Shown here one piece after another: positions 52,591 to 64,000 of a stretch of DNA of 64,000 nt. The DNA comes from Streblospio benedicti (Eukaryota; Annelida; Polychaeta; Spionida; Spionidae): contig CM032669.1 in assembly GCA_019095985.1 (NCBI GenBank), positions 7,107,512 through 7,171,511 on the forward strand. Direction: 5' to 3'. The position numbers and the translations under genes were made by a program. The stretch's first letter is position 1; each line of letters starts with the position of its first letter. The notes under the pieces were generated by a model, which was given only the letters and a program-made list of their open reading frames with translations, made no database searches and was not told the origin of the DNA.

Positions 52591-53436
52591 TAATCTGAGT
52601 TGTGACTTTAAGTGAATCATACATGTAACAGAGAAAATATAACGCACATTAAGTCATCAGCTCAGCATGCATAACTGGTTATTATTTTCTTAGGAAATCG
52701 TTCATCATTTACAGGAACTTGAAGCAAACAAGTATAGATTTTGTCACTGAGCTCCATTTGCAGATCATCAGATTTGATGCATGAGGCCTTTCCGTCTAAC
52801 TTATCACAAACGTGACTCTAATAACACTGTGCGTCCTAAGTTCTTGTTACTTATCACAGTAAACGATAGGCGTGGGTGACATTTTCATTTCCCCGTTTCA
52901 TCTGTTCGTCACTGAATACCACAACGTATCGTTTGGTGGCGGTATTTGACCTGGAATACGCTAATTAGAGCATCATCTGGAATTCGGCTTTCCTGATTGG
53001 CCTGAGGTAATCGCAGATACAATTCGGAACAAGTAACGCCTCTACATCATTAATACAAAGTTCATTTGAGTTGTAGACATCCTACGACACCTCAATGATA
53101 ATAACAGCAAAGTTCATCCTATTTATCCAACTATATTCACCTGTGGCATAATCATAAATTTGTCAGTTGTGCCAAAAGGGCCTTTTCATCTCAACTTTAT
53201 GCTCGCCAGTTTAGCTCTAAGATAAAGCATGGTGTAAGCTGTTCAGGTCGAGCTTAGCAAATTGTTATGCTTTCTGACATTTGAACAGTGCAAGCCATTG
53301 TGTCTGGGATTGATCAATGTCATTTTGTGGTTAAACAGAACTGTGAATGCCCATTTAATACACTAGTAGGCAAAATAAACATACATACTTCTAACAATTA
53401 AAAACTGTGGTGTATTGAATATGTCTACTATTTTTA
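52591..53436. other. Probable intron or flank, nothing recognised
   Basis: Downstream of the 51,976 exon; AT-rich, no exon-like open frame. Confidence 0.4.
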
Positions 53437-53645
53437 CTATTATGAGGGGGAAATATACCTATTTTGAGATGTGAGAATGGCTCTTGGTTTTTTTTTATGA
53501 GAAATGAGAATGGGGGTCCATTTTCTTTGAGAATTGTGAGAAATTGTGAAACTGTGAAATGGTGAAATGAGAATGGTTAGAAAATTAATGAGAATGGCCC
53601 TGGATTTTTCCTGAGATTTGAGAATGGGGTAGGATATATTTCTCC
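53437..53645 (+). mobile_element. Phrase-repeat MITE ('gagaatggg'), copy 1
   Basis: The ends gagggggaaatatacctatt and (inverted) gaggagaaatatatcctacc are imperfect inverted repeats. The body is repeats of 'tgagaaatgagaatggggg'. An inverted copy lies at 58,432-58,628. Confidence 0.75.
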
Positions 53646-54760
53646 TCTATTATCGAAGCGGTCGTCATTCATATAGATAACATCACTGCAATACGTTAAA
53701 ATACAGAGCATTTGATAATTGGAGAAAAGTGTTTACTACAGCAGAAATTAATCCTGCTGATGGGTTGAGTGTTGGCAACGTAAATATTTCGCTGCTGTCA
53801 AGCTGAGAGCTGACTGAAATACCAACTTGTCTCTCCCTCGTCATGTTGTAGACTCCCGAGTGTATTAACGCCGATGCTGCGGTGGTGTACGTGATTGAGG
53901 CTGGGATAATATGCCAGTGGATAAAGATTCTGAGCAACTGACGTTGGGTTTAGGGTTTCGTGGCAAAGACCATGTACAACAAACGACAAGGTCGTGAGGT
54001 CGTGTGTTGAGCAAATTCAGTTATCAACAAAGTGGCACAGTTTTAATCATGACCTTCATGCCAATGACCTTCATGCTCTGGTGACGCTGATAACCACGTT
54101 GCAATTGACCTGTCGGACCCATCAAGAGGTTCAGGGGAAATGTGAGCATCCGGTGAGTAATGTTAAAGTGTTTGACCACGGTCAATGTGGAAATTAGACG
54201 ATCATTTTGGGGAATGTCTGTGTGTCGATTTCATTTTTACACCATTAACTATTGATAACTTTCTACCATATCCCGACTATGCTTTCTCCAAACGTTGATA
54301 TTTGATATGCATTTGCTTGCAAATTATTCATTCGTGTAATTTAGTTACAAAAAGGAGGACGGGTGCAAACATCGGAAAAAAAGGAGAACTGACAATGTCT
54401 GTTGGATAGAGATTTTTTCACCATGCACATCACTCAAACACACTAATATACCTGACTATAGTATAATTGTTTGTCGCGCGTTCTTTGGTTTTTGTACATC
54501 CCATTTCTGGGTCTGCTGCAGTTACACTGCATGATACGGACCTGCGGATGCTTGCATAATGAAAATGCGCAAATGTTAGAAATGTTGATGAAAATACGCA
54601 GCAGAGAGACCCAAGATCCCAGCTGTGAACATGAACTCGCATTTTAGAGATAGATCATCGAAAGAAGTTGCGGATCCTGCGGTTTGTGTAACGGATAGAT
54701 ACGGATACTTACGGATAATACAGATCCTCTCAGATGAGTAATGTCGAATGTAAATGTGGT
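53646..54760. other. Intergenic or intronic, nothing recognised
   Basis: Short overlapping open frames on both strands without domains. Confidence 0.35.
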
Positions 54761-55069
54761 GGTTTATAGTCGTGATTCTATTTGTGCTCTCACGATTTTA
54801 CATTTTACACCAGGTCATTGGCCCACTTATTGATCATTTCTCATTTGCTTGCATCGGCAGCAGCTTGCATTCCGCTCACAATGCTAATCACCCACACAAT
54901 CACTCACTCTTTCAACCTAATAACCTGTACCTAATTAACGTGTAGGTGCCACGGAGCAGTGTACAACTGCTTTGGGGGTGAGTTTGCTCAGACTGGACTG
55001 GGAATCGAACCTCCGACCTTCTGGTCATAAATCCAACTCCCTATCCACTCGGCCACGGAAGCACACGGA
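54761..55069 (-). mobile_element. tRNA-derived SINE, well preserved
   Basis: Minus strand: A box region 'cttccgtggccgagtggata', B box region 'gtcggaggttcgattcccag', body 'tgcacctacacgttaatta'-like (reverse complement of the plus strand), tail 'ccaatgacctggtgtaaaat'. Closest to 11,461-11,800. Confidence 0.8.
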
Positions 55070-55885
55070 AATATACGTATCTCATGGATGAGTTTACATA
55101 TATTACTTTTTCAAAAAGAGATATATGTGTCACTGACGTTTTCCTTGTTTCCTTGTTTGAGAATTAAAAAAAAAATCTGGGGAATCTGCGTATATATCTG
55201 CCTATACTGCGTATTGAGTTGCGTATGCTTACGGAAGATACTTATTCTTGCGGATGATTACGAATTTTAATCCCCAAGCGTCCGCATCTATCGTAAATGG
55301 CCGTGTGACTGTAGCATGATATCAACGTGTAATTTATCCAAGAAACACATAACCACACGGGACAAAACGTGACAACAGACTTGCTTATTGTTCTGCATCG
55401 TTGTGTTCTATTTCTATACCATCCGTGCTGTCAAACAAGAACTGCCACAAAAAGCACAGCGGTTTTTGCAGACATAGTTTCATTAATACTGGCTGCATCA
55501 GAACGTAAAATAGTGATTGGAAAGTTGATAGGGGACCATACTTTTCTTCGTGTCTTTCTAACGTGTCATGGATGGTATAGAAACAGAACATAATGGCGCA
55601 AACAATATGCTCCTTCTTTGATTTTTTTTTCTGAATGTCATCTGATTTGATGTTTTATTGAACTGAATTAAGAGGTAAGCCCAGTCAATTTTGAGCATTC
55701 CCATTCACTCAAGGTATGTGTAAGATACTGATATACTCACCATATACACAATAGTGGGGGGTAACTTGTAAAATACTTACTATTTTTACAAAAAATATTG
55801 TCAGTATGATTATTTGATAAAAAGAATGTGCACAAAACTTTAGGTACTTAAATAGAAAGTTAGAGACAATATACTTGCTTCATAT
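55070..55885. other. Intergenic or intronic, nothing recognised
   Basis: The opposed 74- and 68-codon frames near 55,369-55,593 mirror each other and show no domain. Confidence 0.35.
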
Positions 55886-57038
55886 AAGGGCTGAGCCATT
55901 ATTTGAGATGTGGGGTAGTCGGAAGTTTTTTTAGACATCAGTGTTTCTAACTTCTGACCCCCCCCCCTCCCCCACGGGTTTGCAAATCAAACATATGCCC
56001 CCCCCCCACGAATTTGTAAATCAAACATGACCCCCCCCCCATCGAAATATATACCTAAAATATGAACTTCCGACCCCCCCCCCCCCACACACACACACAC
56101 AGAAACTTTAGTATATAACTTACCTAGCATATGACACCCCATTTCCACATGCCCTGTGTATGTATTAGTATAGCATTGTACTGTCATATCTGCTGTACAA
56201 ATTTGCAAAAATATTTAGCTATATGAATGAAACTATGAAAGAATGAAACTAGTTGGGTTTTTTTACTTTTCCCCGGTTTATTAAATGCAATAAACAAAAT
56301 GCAATACAAACTGTATATATTAACTTGTCATTATATGAAAGGACTGGTGCTATTTAATTGAATTTAGAGAAAGCGATTTAATCATTAAATTAATCTGTTA
56401 TTTTGAAAAAAAAGTATAAGAATTTATATTGTATTTTCCGAAAATAAAAGTTAGTGCTATTGAAAGACATAATATAATAATTCAATCTTGATAAAGGGTT
56501 TCACATTCAATTTCATAAGTTGCTTGCAGTGGCTTACATAATTGCTCTAACATAAGAGCCGATGAGCTATTATCAAAAACTCTAAATTCAATAAATAACA
56601 CCAGTCCTTTCATACCATGACAAGTTAACTTTGATATATTTTGAAGCAGTACAAATTCTTGGGGAAGGCACTTGTTACTTAAAGAAAAACTTTCCATCCA
56701 ATTACTAAAATACTCTGTCGAAAGCATTTTGGCAAATATTAGGAATTCAATTGCATGTGTTGAGTGTTGACGTATGAAACCAGGTACAAAGTTACAAGAT
56801 ATTTTATACAACCACATGATTGATCACATACCAAAAGAATATATCAGGACATTCTTCCAACATTTATAAAGAAATATAAATGCTTGCCACGGTCTCTTAC
56901 CGTAAATTTACCAAATGTGAACATTTGACCCCCCCCCAGTAAAATTTCAAGAATCAGGATATTTGACTCCCCATATTCTTCCATTTTAAACTTCTGACCC
57001 CCCCCCCCCCCAACTTCCATTTTGAAACTGACCCCCCC

Positions 57039-57087
<49 letters not shown>

Positions 57088-57222
57088 TCACATTCAAACT
57101 TCTGACACCCCCACACACACACACACACAACATTGAAATTCAAACATCTGATTCCCCCCCAACAGTTTTCTTCCCCCCCCCCCCCCCCCGCCCACGGCTT
57201 AAATAATGACTCAGCCCTAAAA
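55886..57222. mobile_element. ~1.3 kb inverted-end element with C-rich phrase repeats
   Basis: The left end agggctgagccattatttga is the inverse of the right end (aaataatgactcagcccta). Both subterminal regions (55,930-56,110 and 56,920-57,180) repeat 'aacttctgaccccccccc' with long C runs and CA repeats. Inside, 'gaaaggactggtgctattta' (56,338) is inverted at about 56,590-56,613, forming a nested hairpin. No transposase seen. Confidence 0.75.
57040..57130. repeat. (CA)n microsatellite inside the element
   Basis: Two CA tracts (57,040-57,086 and 57,111-57,129) next to C runs. Confidence 0.9.
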
Positions 57223-58431
57223 AGAAGCTTCATCTACTGACAGTCATGCCCATTAATTTTGTTGAATGTTTGATGTATATAAAAACTTATTTAGATAAAC
57301 TTGAATGGTGAATGTAGATCACTGTCCATTTCTCATATTATCTATCACCCATGTCCAAATGAACAAGATTTATCATTTTTATGGATATGAAAATTTCAAA
57401 TTTTGAAGGAAAGGACTACCTAAATAATTATCATTAGATGAAGTCTCTTTTTATTTGAAACGTGTATGCTTTCTCTAAATTTTTATATGGGTACCTAAAC
57501 TTTGTGCTTTTTGGTTCACAAAAAATCACATTTAAATATCTATTCCTGAACACAAAAATCATAAGACAAGTCCCCAAGTTACTATTCATTTTTGTACACA
57601 AGAATGACGAACAAATTCAGATAAAAAGGGTAAAATAAAAAAAATAAAAAAAAACAAATTTCGCGGAGCTTACCTTTTAAGAAAATTGTGTGATAGTGAT
57701 TTTCTGCCTCTGATTTTGTAAGGCGATAACAAGATTTCAGTGTTCACTGAATACCTAGGACGAAATTGGATAGTGTACGAGTTAACATTACAATACTACA
57801 AGAGACCCGCACACAAAACTCGAACCACTCGCTGGTTGCGTTGTGTATGCTAAAAAATTCTCCAATGGGTGAGCATCTGTAAGGAGATAGCATAAATCTC
57901 AGCAATATCATTAGTAGTCTGATTTCGCATTACTGCTATTGTTATCTTTATATCCATAGGTCCCACAGTACGCATTTTGTGGCCCACATATTTGCATAAC
58001 AAGTATTTTATTTTCTATTGACTGGTGTGAAACGGACAGGCTTTTAAGTCATGCTGGTGTCTTTTATTCAGCACATCATGCTCAATTTGGCGTTTTGGTA
58101 CGATATTTGAATAAGAAGAAAAAAACATCCACGCAAGTAGTTATTTCAACAACAGACTCACAAGAAACACGCCTCCATAAAAGACAGTATTTGCATAGAA
58201 ATGGGCCACAGTCCGGTGTCTCTGTCAATGTCGTGCAATTAGCAGTGTCCGTTATGTTCCGGTCACAAACATTTATGTGGCGTGAATAATGTGTACGGCG
58301 GCGTGTTACCCAAAGGTGTAACCAGCAAGTGCCTATAAGGACACTCAGAAATGAAGTATAGAAACACTGGCATCTACATCGATAACATTTTTAATAATTT
58401 AGAAGAAATACGTACATTAATATCAAGTTTA
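57223..58431. other. Intergenic, nothing recognised
   Basis: AT-rich; no gene seen. Confidence 0.35.
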
Positions 58432-58628
58432 GAGGGAAGAATATACCTTACCCCATTCTCAAGTCTCAGCAAAAACCCAGGGCCATTCTTACTAATTTTC
58501 TCTACCATTCTCATTTCACAATTTCTAAATTTCTCACAATTCTCAAAGGAAATTGATCCCCATTCTCATTTCTCATAAAAAAATCAATGACCATTCTCAC
58601 ATATCAAAATAGGTATATTTCCCCCTCA
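58432..58628 (-). mobile_element. Phrase-repeat MITE ('cccattctca'), copy 2 inverted
   Basis: Reverse complement of 53,437-53,645: 'ccccattctcatttctcata', 'ccattctcacatatcaaaat' and the end 'aggtatatttccccctc'. Confidence 0.75.
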
Positions 58629-58792
58629 GGTTTACGACGGTTGATTAAAAACCCATTAGAGATGACACGTGCAGAAATATAGTGTGCGCGTAATCTACTG
58701 TGCCAGGTTATGTTCCAGCTCGAAGTGCAAGTTTAAAAACGAACTGCAGACATGTCCATAGTACGCCCGTCACTTGTTTAATGTTTATGATT

Positions 58793-58806
58793 GTTTCCAT
58801 GGAAAC
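58793..58806. promoter_or_regulatory. RFX X-box-like palindrome
   Basis: GTTTCCATGGAAAC is a perfect 14-bp palindrome fitting the RFX site (GTnnCC AT GGnnAC). RFX factors commonly control ciliary genes in animals. Confidence 0.5.
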
Positions 58807-58849
58807 AGAAAATATGAACAACAACAGCGCGGTGCAAGGCGAGCAGCAT

Positions 58850-58862
58850 GTTGCTGAGCAAC
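58850..58862. promoter_or_regulatory. Second RFX-like inverted repeat
   Basis: GTTGCTGAGCAAC: perfect 5-bp arms (GTTGC/GCAAC, the ideal X-box half-sites) separated by three bases, 44 bp after the first palindrome. Confidence 0.45.
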
Positions 58863-58932
58863 AGAGATCCACCTGAAACTAGCGCACGAGATGCCACCTG
58901 AATCCTCTCAGTCTACGCCCGCTATAAGTACC

Positions 58933-58990
58933 ATGGCTACCAAATTTGGATGTTCATTGTCATTTAAACGTGATAGGAGGTGTCACTGTC
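58933..58990 (+). CDS. Possible short first exon (MATKFGCSLSFKRDRR)
   Basis: accATGGCT start context, 19 codons, then tgtc|gtatgt as a donor. It lies ~130 bp after the X-box pair with a 'ctataagta' TATA-like string just upstream. No second exon identified. Confidence 0.2.
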
Positions 58991-61900
58991 GTATGTAGAC
59001 TAAAGAATACTTATAGTTTAAAGAAAATGTCGTGAGTGTGCTGCAAGTTGAGAGCGTATGGACGTGGGCGACATCCAACTGAGAGACACACGTGTTCATT
59101 CTAAATAACGGATTATAGAATTGACCAGAATAATTGTTGAAACAATAGACTAGAGGCAGTGTATTTGATTTTTACCATGACTGTATACGTCTGGGTTAAC
59201 AGACATGGGCTTGTTGCTGATTAATATGCAAATGCATGATTCTATGACGGCTGGAATTTCACCGAACCCTGTCACGTCACTTTTTTATTTGTGAAATGAA
59301 CGAAAACGGCAACAAAGGATGGATTTGGAGATATGTGTGCTGTACTTACTCATAGATGATAAATAAAGAGACCACTTAGTAAATGCAATTATTTTAGACT
59401 ATGAAGTTTAAAACGGTTGTGTGCACATGATGTGTGTTTAACAAGAGACTGCACCCGGACTGTGACGTCATGGCTCGTGCGTTACGACTTTGGAGACACG
59501 CTGGGGTAAAGTTCTAGATTACTGGCTATTGTCTAAAACTTGTATAGTCATTATTAAGTACGTGCACCTCCGTATTGCATGAAAAACGTTCTGTGACAAT
59601 TATTTGTTTTAATAAACATGATGAAGATATTATCAATATGCGCCTAAATATGAACCAATGTGTCCCTTGGTTCTTGCAAGTTATCAGTAAAACTGTTGCT
59701 CGGTAACACATCTGATAAAGTAGGTTTAATTGCAGAATTTCCAAGTAAATTGTTGCATTATTGAGTGTATTGTTATTATTTCGGTTTTATTCAATTCACA
59801 CGTAATTGAAAATAACTATAGGTCCATAGGTACGATCCAGAAAAGCAAGCAGATGACGTAGATTAGCAGAGCTGTTTTATCACATGCATGCTGGCCGATT
59901 GTAACAGTAGTAGCGGCACTTATAACTTGAATAGGTCGATCATACCCCACGCCTTCAGACAAGGCCGGCTATAATTAGAAAGAACTTGGGGTGCTTCAAA
60001 TGAGCTCCTGGTGATCAAGAAAGGCCAACATTTGGTCCATTTTTAGCAACAATGTTACCCCATCTCCTGAGAAGTGGTTTGTGTTTCTGGCTTACGGCAA
60101 AGGATTATTAGCTAATTTCTAGGTAGATGGTGGGTGATCTAGCTTCAAATTTGGTTCGGTAGCCACTGGAAGGAATGGCGCACTTCTGGCAAGTTTGCCG
60201 TAAGTCAGATCTCATTCTCATTAATTTTCATATTATAAATGTACTTTTTTTGCAAAAAGAATAAAAATGTCCATGCATTCTTAAGTTGAGCCATCGTTAA
60301 TGTTTGGTGTACCAAATATAATATCACATAACTTAATGTTCACATGGCTAATATTTCTCCACCAGTTTTAAGAGGAAGGTCCAAAAATGCTGCAACTTCA
60401 TGCTTTGATACAAATGATGCTCACTTGTGTCTGTTTCATTGCAATGGTTACAATTACTGTACATATTCTCTTTTCTTCCATATCAATAGTAGGCTATTAC
60501 AAGCAATAAATCTGTTGATTATCTTATATTGGAAGCTTTGGAGGTTTTTATCTGAAGTAGTTTGGTAGGGAGTTTTAGATTGCCTTCTCATAAAAAATGT
60601 GTTCAGGATAAAGGGATTCCCATCTATGAACTGCAGTTTGAGTTTGGGTTTTCAGTGAAATGAAGTAAAGGTAGAAATCTTTAGAACATAGTTTTTCTAA
60701 TGCCTTAATTGCGCTGCCAAAATTGACAAAGATGTAGTCTCTTAATTTTGCTATTGTTTAAGAGATCATTTTTTATCAGTGATTCTTCATCAGGCAAGTT
60801 ATTAATCAGAGTATTTTGGGGGCTCCTAAATCCCGGATCTGCCACTACTAATATCCTTTCATTAATTATGCAAGGATTGTGACGACCCTCACAAAGTGGG
60901 TTTTTGTACGGTCTCCCAACTGTCCTAACCATATGGCAGTCTGTGCGTGGCCGTACTTCAATGATTAATTATTCACTTTAATAGTAGATAGTTAGATAAC
61001 TATGATTAATCCATAATATTATAGTGAACTATTGCAATGAATTTACTGAATATCTTGCATATTGTGATTGATGAGGAGTAGACATTGGTGGAACATATGA
61101 TTTATTCAGAGCTTATCGTGAAAAGTTTATATTGAATGTACAACGGCCCCTTGATATGAACGCCATTTAGATTGTTGCTGAAGCAAGCACAAGCAATGAA
61201 CTGACAATCTTGTCAATGGATATAACGGATGTTGTTTTCATTGCTGTGGTACAGGCGTGAACATTGTTTTAACTGCAAGTTACAGAAAAATCACCACATA
61301 AATATGCCAGACGTGTTTGCATGCCATTTATTTTGGAGTAGACAAGCGCCCTTCTTATTTGGATTACACCAGCGTTGACTCGCGAGCGCTATAATTTGTA
61401 CAGCTCAGAATGGAAATCAGAGTACGAAATGAAAGGCTGTTTCACTTTCATTAACGCACGTTGGCTTTTGGAGTAAAAACAACAACCAAAACATGAGAGG
61501 AGTACTCGGCAGTCTTGCTGTAACCTCTGTATACTGCAGTTGGCTGTGATTTTCTTTCAGTGAACAGAAGTATTGTGCGAGAATCACATTTGCCATCATC
61601 CTGCTGCAGTAGTTACGTAGTACTCCTTGTCAGACGATATTGATGCTAAAACGATTTTCTCAGACTGCAGAAAGGTAGCAGGCCCAAGTGGTTTTTTAGT
61701 ATATGTATGACATTGAATCGTACAACCGATCTCGGATAACAGTTTCTTGGCAAAAGCATGGCTCACATTTACTCTTGGGAACCAGTTAACGTAAATAGTT
61801 TGTCGTTATTATTAATGTGTTATTTTTCTCCTTCTTGTGTTACAATATTCTGTGCACATTTCAGCTGTTTTAGAGTACCTCACGCTTGCACTCAGTTTAG

Positions 61901-62079
61901 TATGCACAGAACAGTGTGTTATTTATCAACGTAAACACAACAAATATGGTGTGAGTACCTAAACTTTGATTGGATGATCTATTTTAGCTTAGCTTGATTT
62001 GCAATGTACAATGTATATGCCATCATGGCCTATTAAGACTGACTAACAATTATATTAGGTATATTAGGGAACGATCATA
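58991..62079. other. Intergenic, nothing recognised
   Basis: No coding signal I trust. A stub of the 836-990 MITE family (tcccggatctgccacta) sits at 60,829-60,846. Confidence 0.35.
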
Positions 62080-62290
62080 AATCATGATGGGGGGTCATCC
62101 AACTTTTCTGATTCCTTTTTTTTGGGGGGGGGGGGGTCGCTGAACTTTTCTTTTATCACGTTACGGTATATTTTTTTCAAATATTTTCTTTTAGCAATGC
62201 AATGACTATATAAAGGACTTTTTCTTTAGCCGGGGGAGGTGGGGGGTCACTCAACTTTTTAAAATGTATAGGTCATCAACTTTTTCTTCC
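62080..62290. repeat. Phrase-repeat element ('ggggtcactcaactttt')
   Basis: Four phrases of the form G run + 'tcatccaacttttc'; ends not defined. Same construction as 34,495-34,859. Confidence 0.5.
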
Positions 62291-62544
62291 CCCAACCAGC
62301 CATTAAATATAAAATAAAATGTATATTTCCAAACAGACGTTGCTCTAATATGCTGTCTCTGTCTATTAGAGGAACTAGACATATAGATCTATCACCATTT
62401 TGCAAAATATGTCTAAAAAGTGCAAGGTGTGAATTATTAGCATATATAACATGATGATCAATACAGGGAAAATGGTCAAAATGTGTGGTCAACGGGAGAC
62501 TATCACATGCCCGGGGTGTGGGATCCCACACCCTTAAGTCTACT

Positions 62545-63770
62545 TTCGACGCAGGCTTCGAAAGCAGACTTCTTATACCGGGACGGTTCCCAGTACGGCC
62601 ACCGTATATGCCCTCCCAAGCATATACATTTTTGTGAAGATCATCAACCTCATCATATGTGATAGCGGCAGACCACACATATCATACCTACCTTCAGCGG
62701 TATTTTATAGAGCTTAGTATTCTGCGATGGAAATATCAGCTTGAATAGAACGACCAAGTCAGTGATTCTTCAAATTGAAATTGTATGGCTGTGGTCCAGA
62801 CACAATAAACGTTACACTACATTTTTTATTGATATTATGCTGAAAATAGTAATAGAAATCGGCTGTTCTGCTGCTAAAACGACGCAAAATAAATACATAC
62901 ATAACGTCCTCAAATCGCATGGGCTTTAGGAAAACCACATTACAGATTCATTCAGCACTTGGGCGGAGGGGGAATTTTCTGTGTTAATCTATCCAGTGTA
63001 ACCAAAGACGTACAGGTGATATGTATGTAAAATACACTTTGGTGGTCGTTATAAATTTTCAAACCCAAATAAATTGGTTTTTAATGATAAAAAATCAAGA
63101 AATAAGAATTTTATAAAATTTCAATGTTCCCATTCTTTTTTCTCCAGCAGGCTTCGTAAAGCGAAAACTGTCTTTTTAAATTTCGAGTCGACAACGACCA
63201 CCGTACCGCTTCTCCCTCCCAAGTTAAAAAACATTTGAAAAAATAATCAACAACATCATATGTATAAGCACAACGTATGACAAAAATACCTTGTTGCAGT
63301 ATTTCGATAAACGTTTTTGCGAACTGCGATGAAAACAAATAACATGTTTTTTAAAATATGGAAACCAATCAGTGATTCTTCAAATTATATTGTCATTGGT
63401 GGTCGATAACATAGCAATAAAACACTAGAATTAGAATCTGTTATTAGTCGAAGAAAATTTTCAAAACAAAACGACTGTATAAAACGACTGAAAAAAAACA
63501 AATTATAACGTCCTCATTTACATGGGCTTTGAAAAACCACAAACTGTTCCTTTAAGCACTATTCAATTGATGGAATCCATTTCAAAGAATTTCTATATAT
63601 AAAAGGAAGAGGCAGTTTTTTGCGTCACAAAAGGCTTTTTAACCACAAGCGCACACACTTCATACTATGTATGTAAATCAGACAACTTGGTGGTCGTTAT
63701 ATCACATTTTCAAACCAAATAAATTGGTTTTAATGATAAAATCAAGAAATAAGAATTTTGTAGATAAAGT
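62545..63770. repeat. Diverged direct repeat, two units of ~0.6 kb
   Basis: Shared in order: 'gcaggcttcg', 'cctcccaag', 'catcatatgt', 'cagtgattcttcaaatt', 'taacgtcctca', 'catgggcttt', 'ttggtggtcgttata', 'aaataaattggttttt'. Unit 1 is about 62,545-63,120 and unit 2 about 63,145-63,770. Opposed minus-strand frames show weak mutual similarity (TYDEVDD / TYDVVDY) but no domain. Confidence 0.65.
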
Positions 63771-63899
63771 ACATGGCCATGTTTGTTAAAGGTAACGTAA
63801 TACGTTAAAAGTTTGTATATGTCAAACGTACGTTGCACGTCACACGTACAGTCATACAATGGGGGAGCTGGGAAGGGTGGTGATTGTGATGGAGGCATT

Positions 63900-64000
63900 T
63901 TATCTGCTCCGGACCTGTTTTGAGGGAGGGGTGTTGGCAGAAAGGGTGTGTGTGTGTATGGCCGGGGGTGTGTGTGTGGGGGGGGGGGCGGATTTGGCTG
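63900..64000. repeat. G-rich/GT-rich end of window
   Basis: 'gtgtgtgtgtatggccgggg' and 'gtgtgtgtgggggggggg'; low complexity at the window edge. Confidence 0.7.

Overview
This is AT-rich, intron-rich, repeat-dense metazoan DNA: GT-AG exons separated by kilobase introns, microsatellites, tRNA-derived SINEs, many MITEs and one 100-N assembly gap. The repeat style and the main gene (a degenerin/ASIC-type channel with strings such as CTFNARTC and GLRLTIYIEQSEYLG) suggest a marine invertebrate, perhaps a non-vertebrate deuterostome; that placement is inference.

Layout. 0-13 kb is intergenic: MITEs, a SINE, a long CA microsatellite, a decayed LINE (4.3-5.7 kb) and a four-unit minisatellite (12.5-13.2 kb). 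13.4-13.96 kb, minus strand, is a C2H2 zinc-finger coding block with two apparent frameshifts. 14.5-20.6 kb is one ~3 kb segment present twice in tandem; each copy carries a candidate channel exon (NTALPAITIC, the strand that follows the first membrane helix in ENaC/ASIC channels).

15.2/21.5-36.5 kb, plus strand, is the main gene. I could trace 18 consecutive exons (21,487-36,508) whose splice phases all match and which together give 873 codons plus a stop. They encode a C-type-lectin-like domain (3 exons), a Ser/Thr-rich mucin-like stalk with eight-residue repeats (1 exon), the extracellular finger/palm region of an amiloride-sensitive (ENaC/ASIC/degenerin) sodium channel, the second membrane helix with a G-I-S filter, and a long cytoplasmic tail. 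A C-type lectin and mucin stalk built into the ectodomain of a degenerin channel is the most interesting protein here. The exon for the first membrane helix was not found.

The introns of this gene hold several elements: a ~280 bp foldback whose centre is a tRNA-Thr-like sequence and whose arms continue the tRNA acceptor stem; a ~4.3 kb DNA transposon with long terminal inverted repeats, coding for a multidomain protein with a PIN/FEN-like nuclease signature and a cysteine-rich C-terminus; and at least four MITEs.

36.5-64 kb is mostly non-coding: paired MITEs, the N gap followed by three noisy tandem units, a decayed relative of the 4.3 kb transposon (43-44.6 kb), an unrecognised GC-rich first coding exon (51,976-52,374), a pair of RFX X-box-like palindromes (58.8 kb) and several elements built from a short phrase repeated many times. 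No rRNA, CRISPR or recognisable retrovirus/LTR element was seen.
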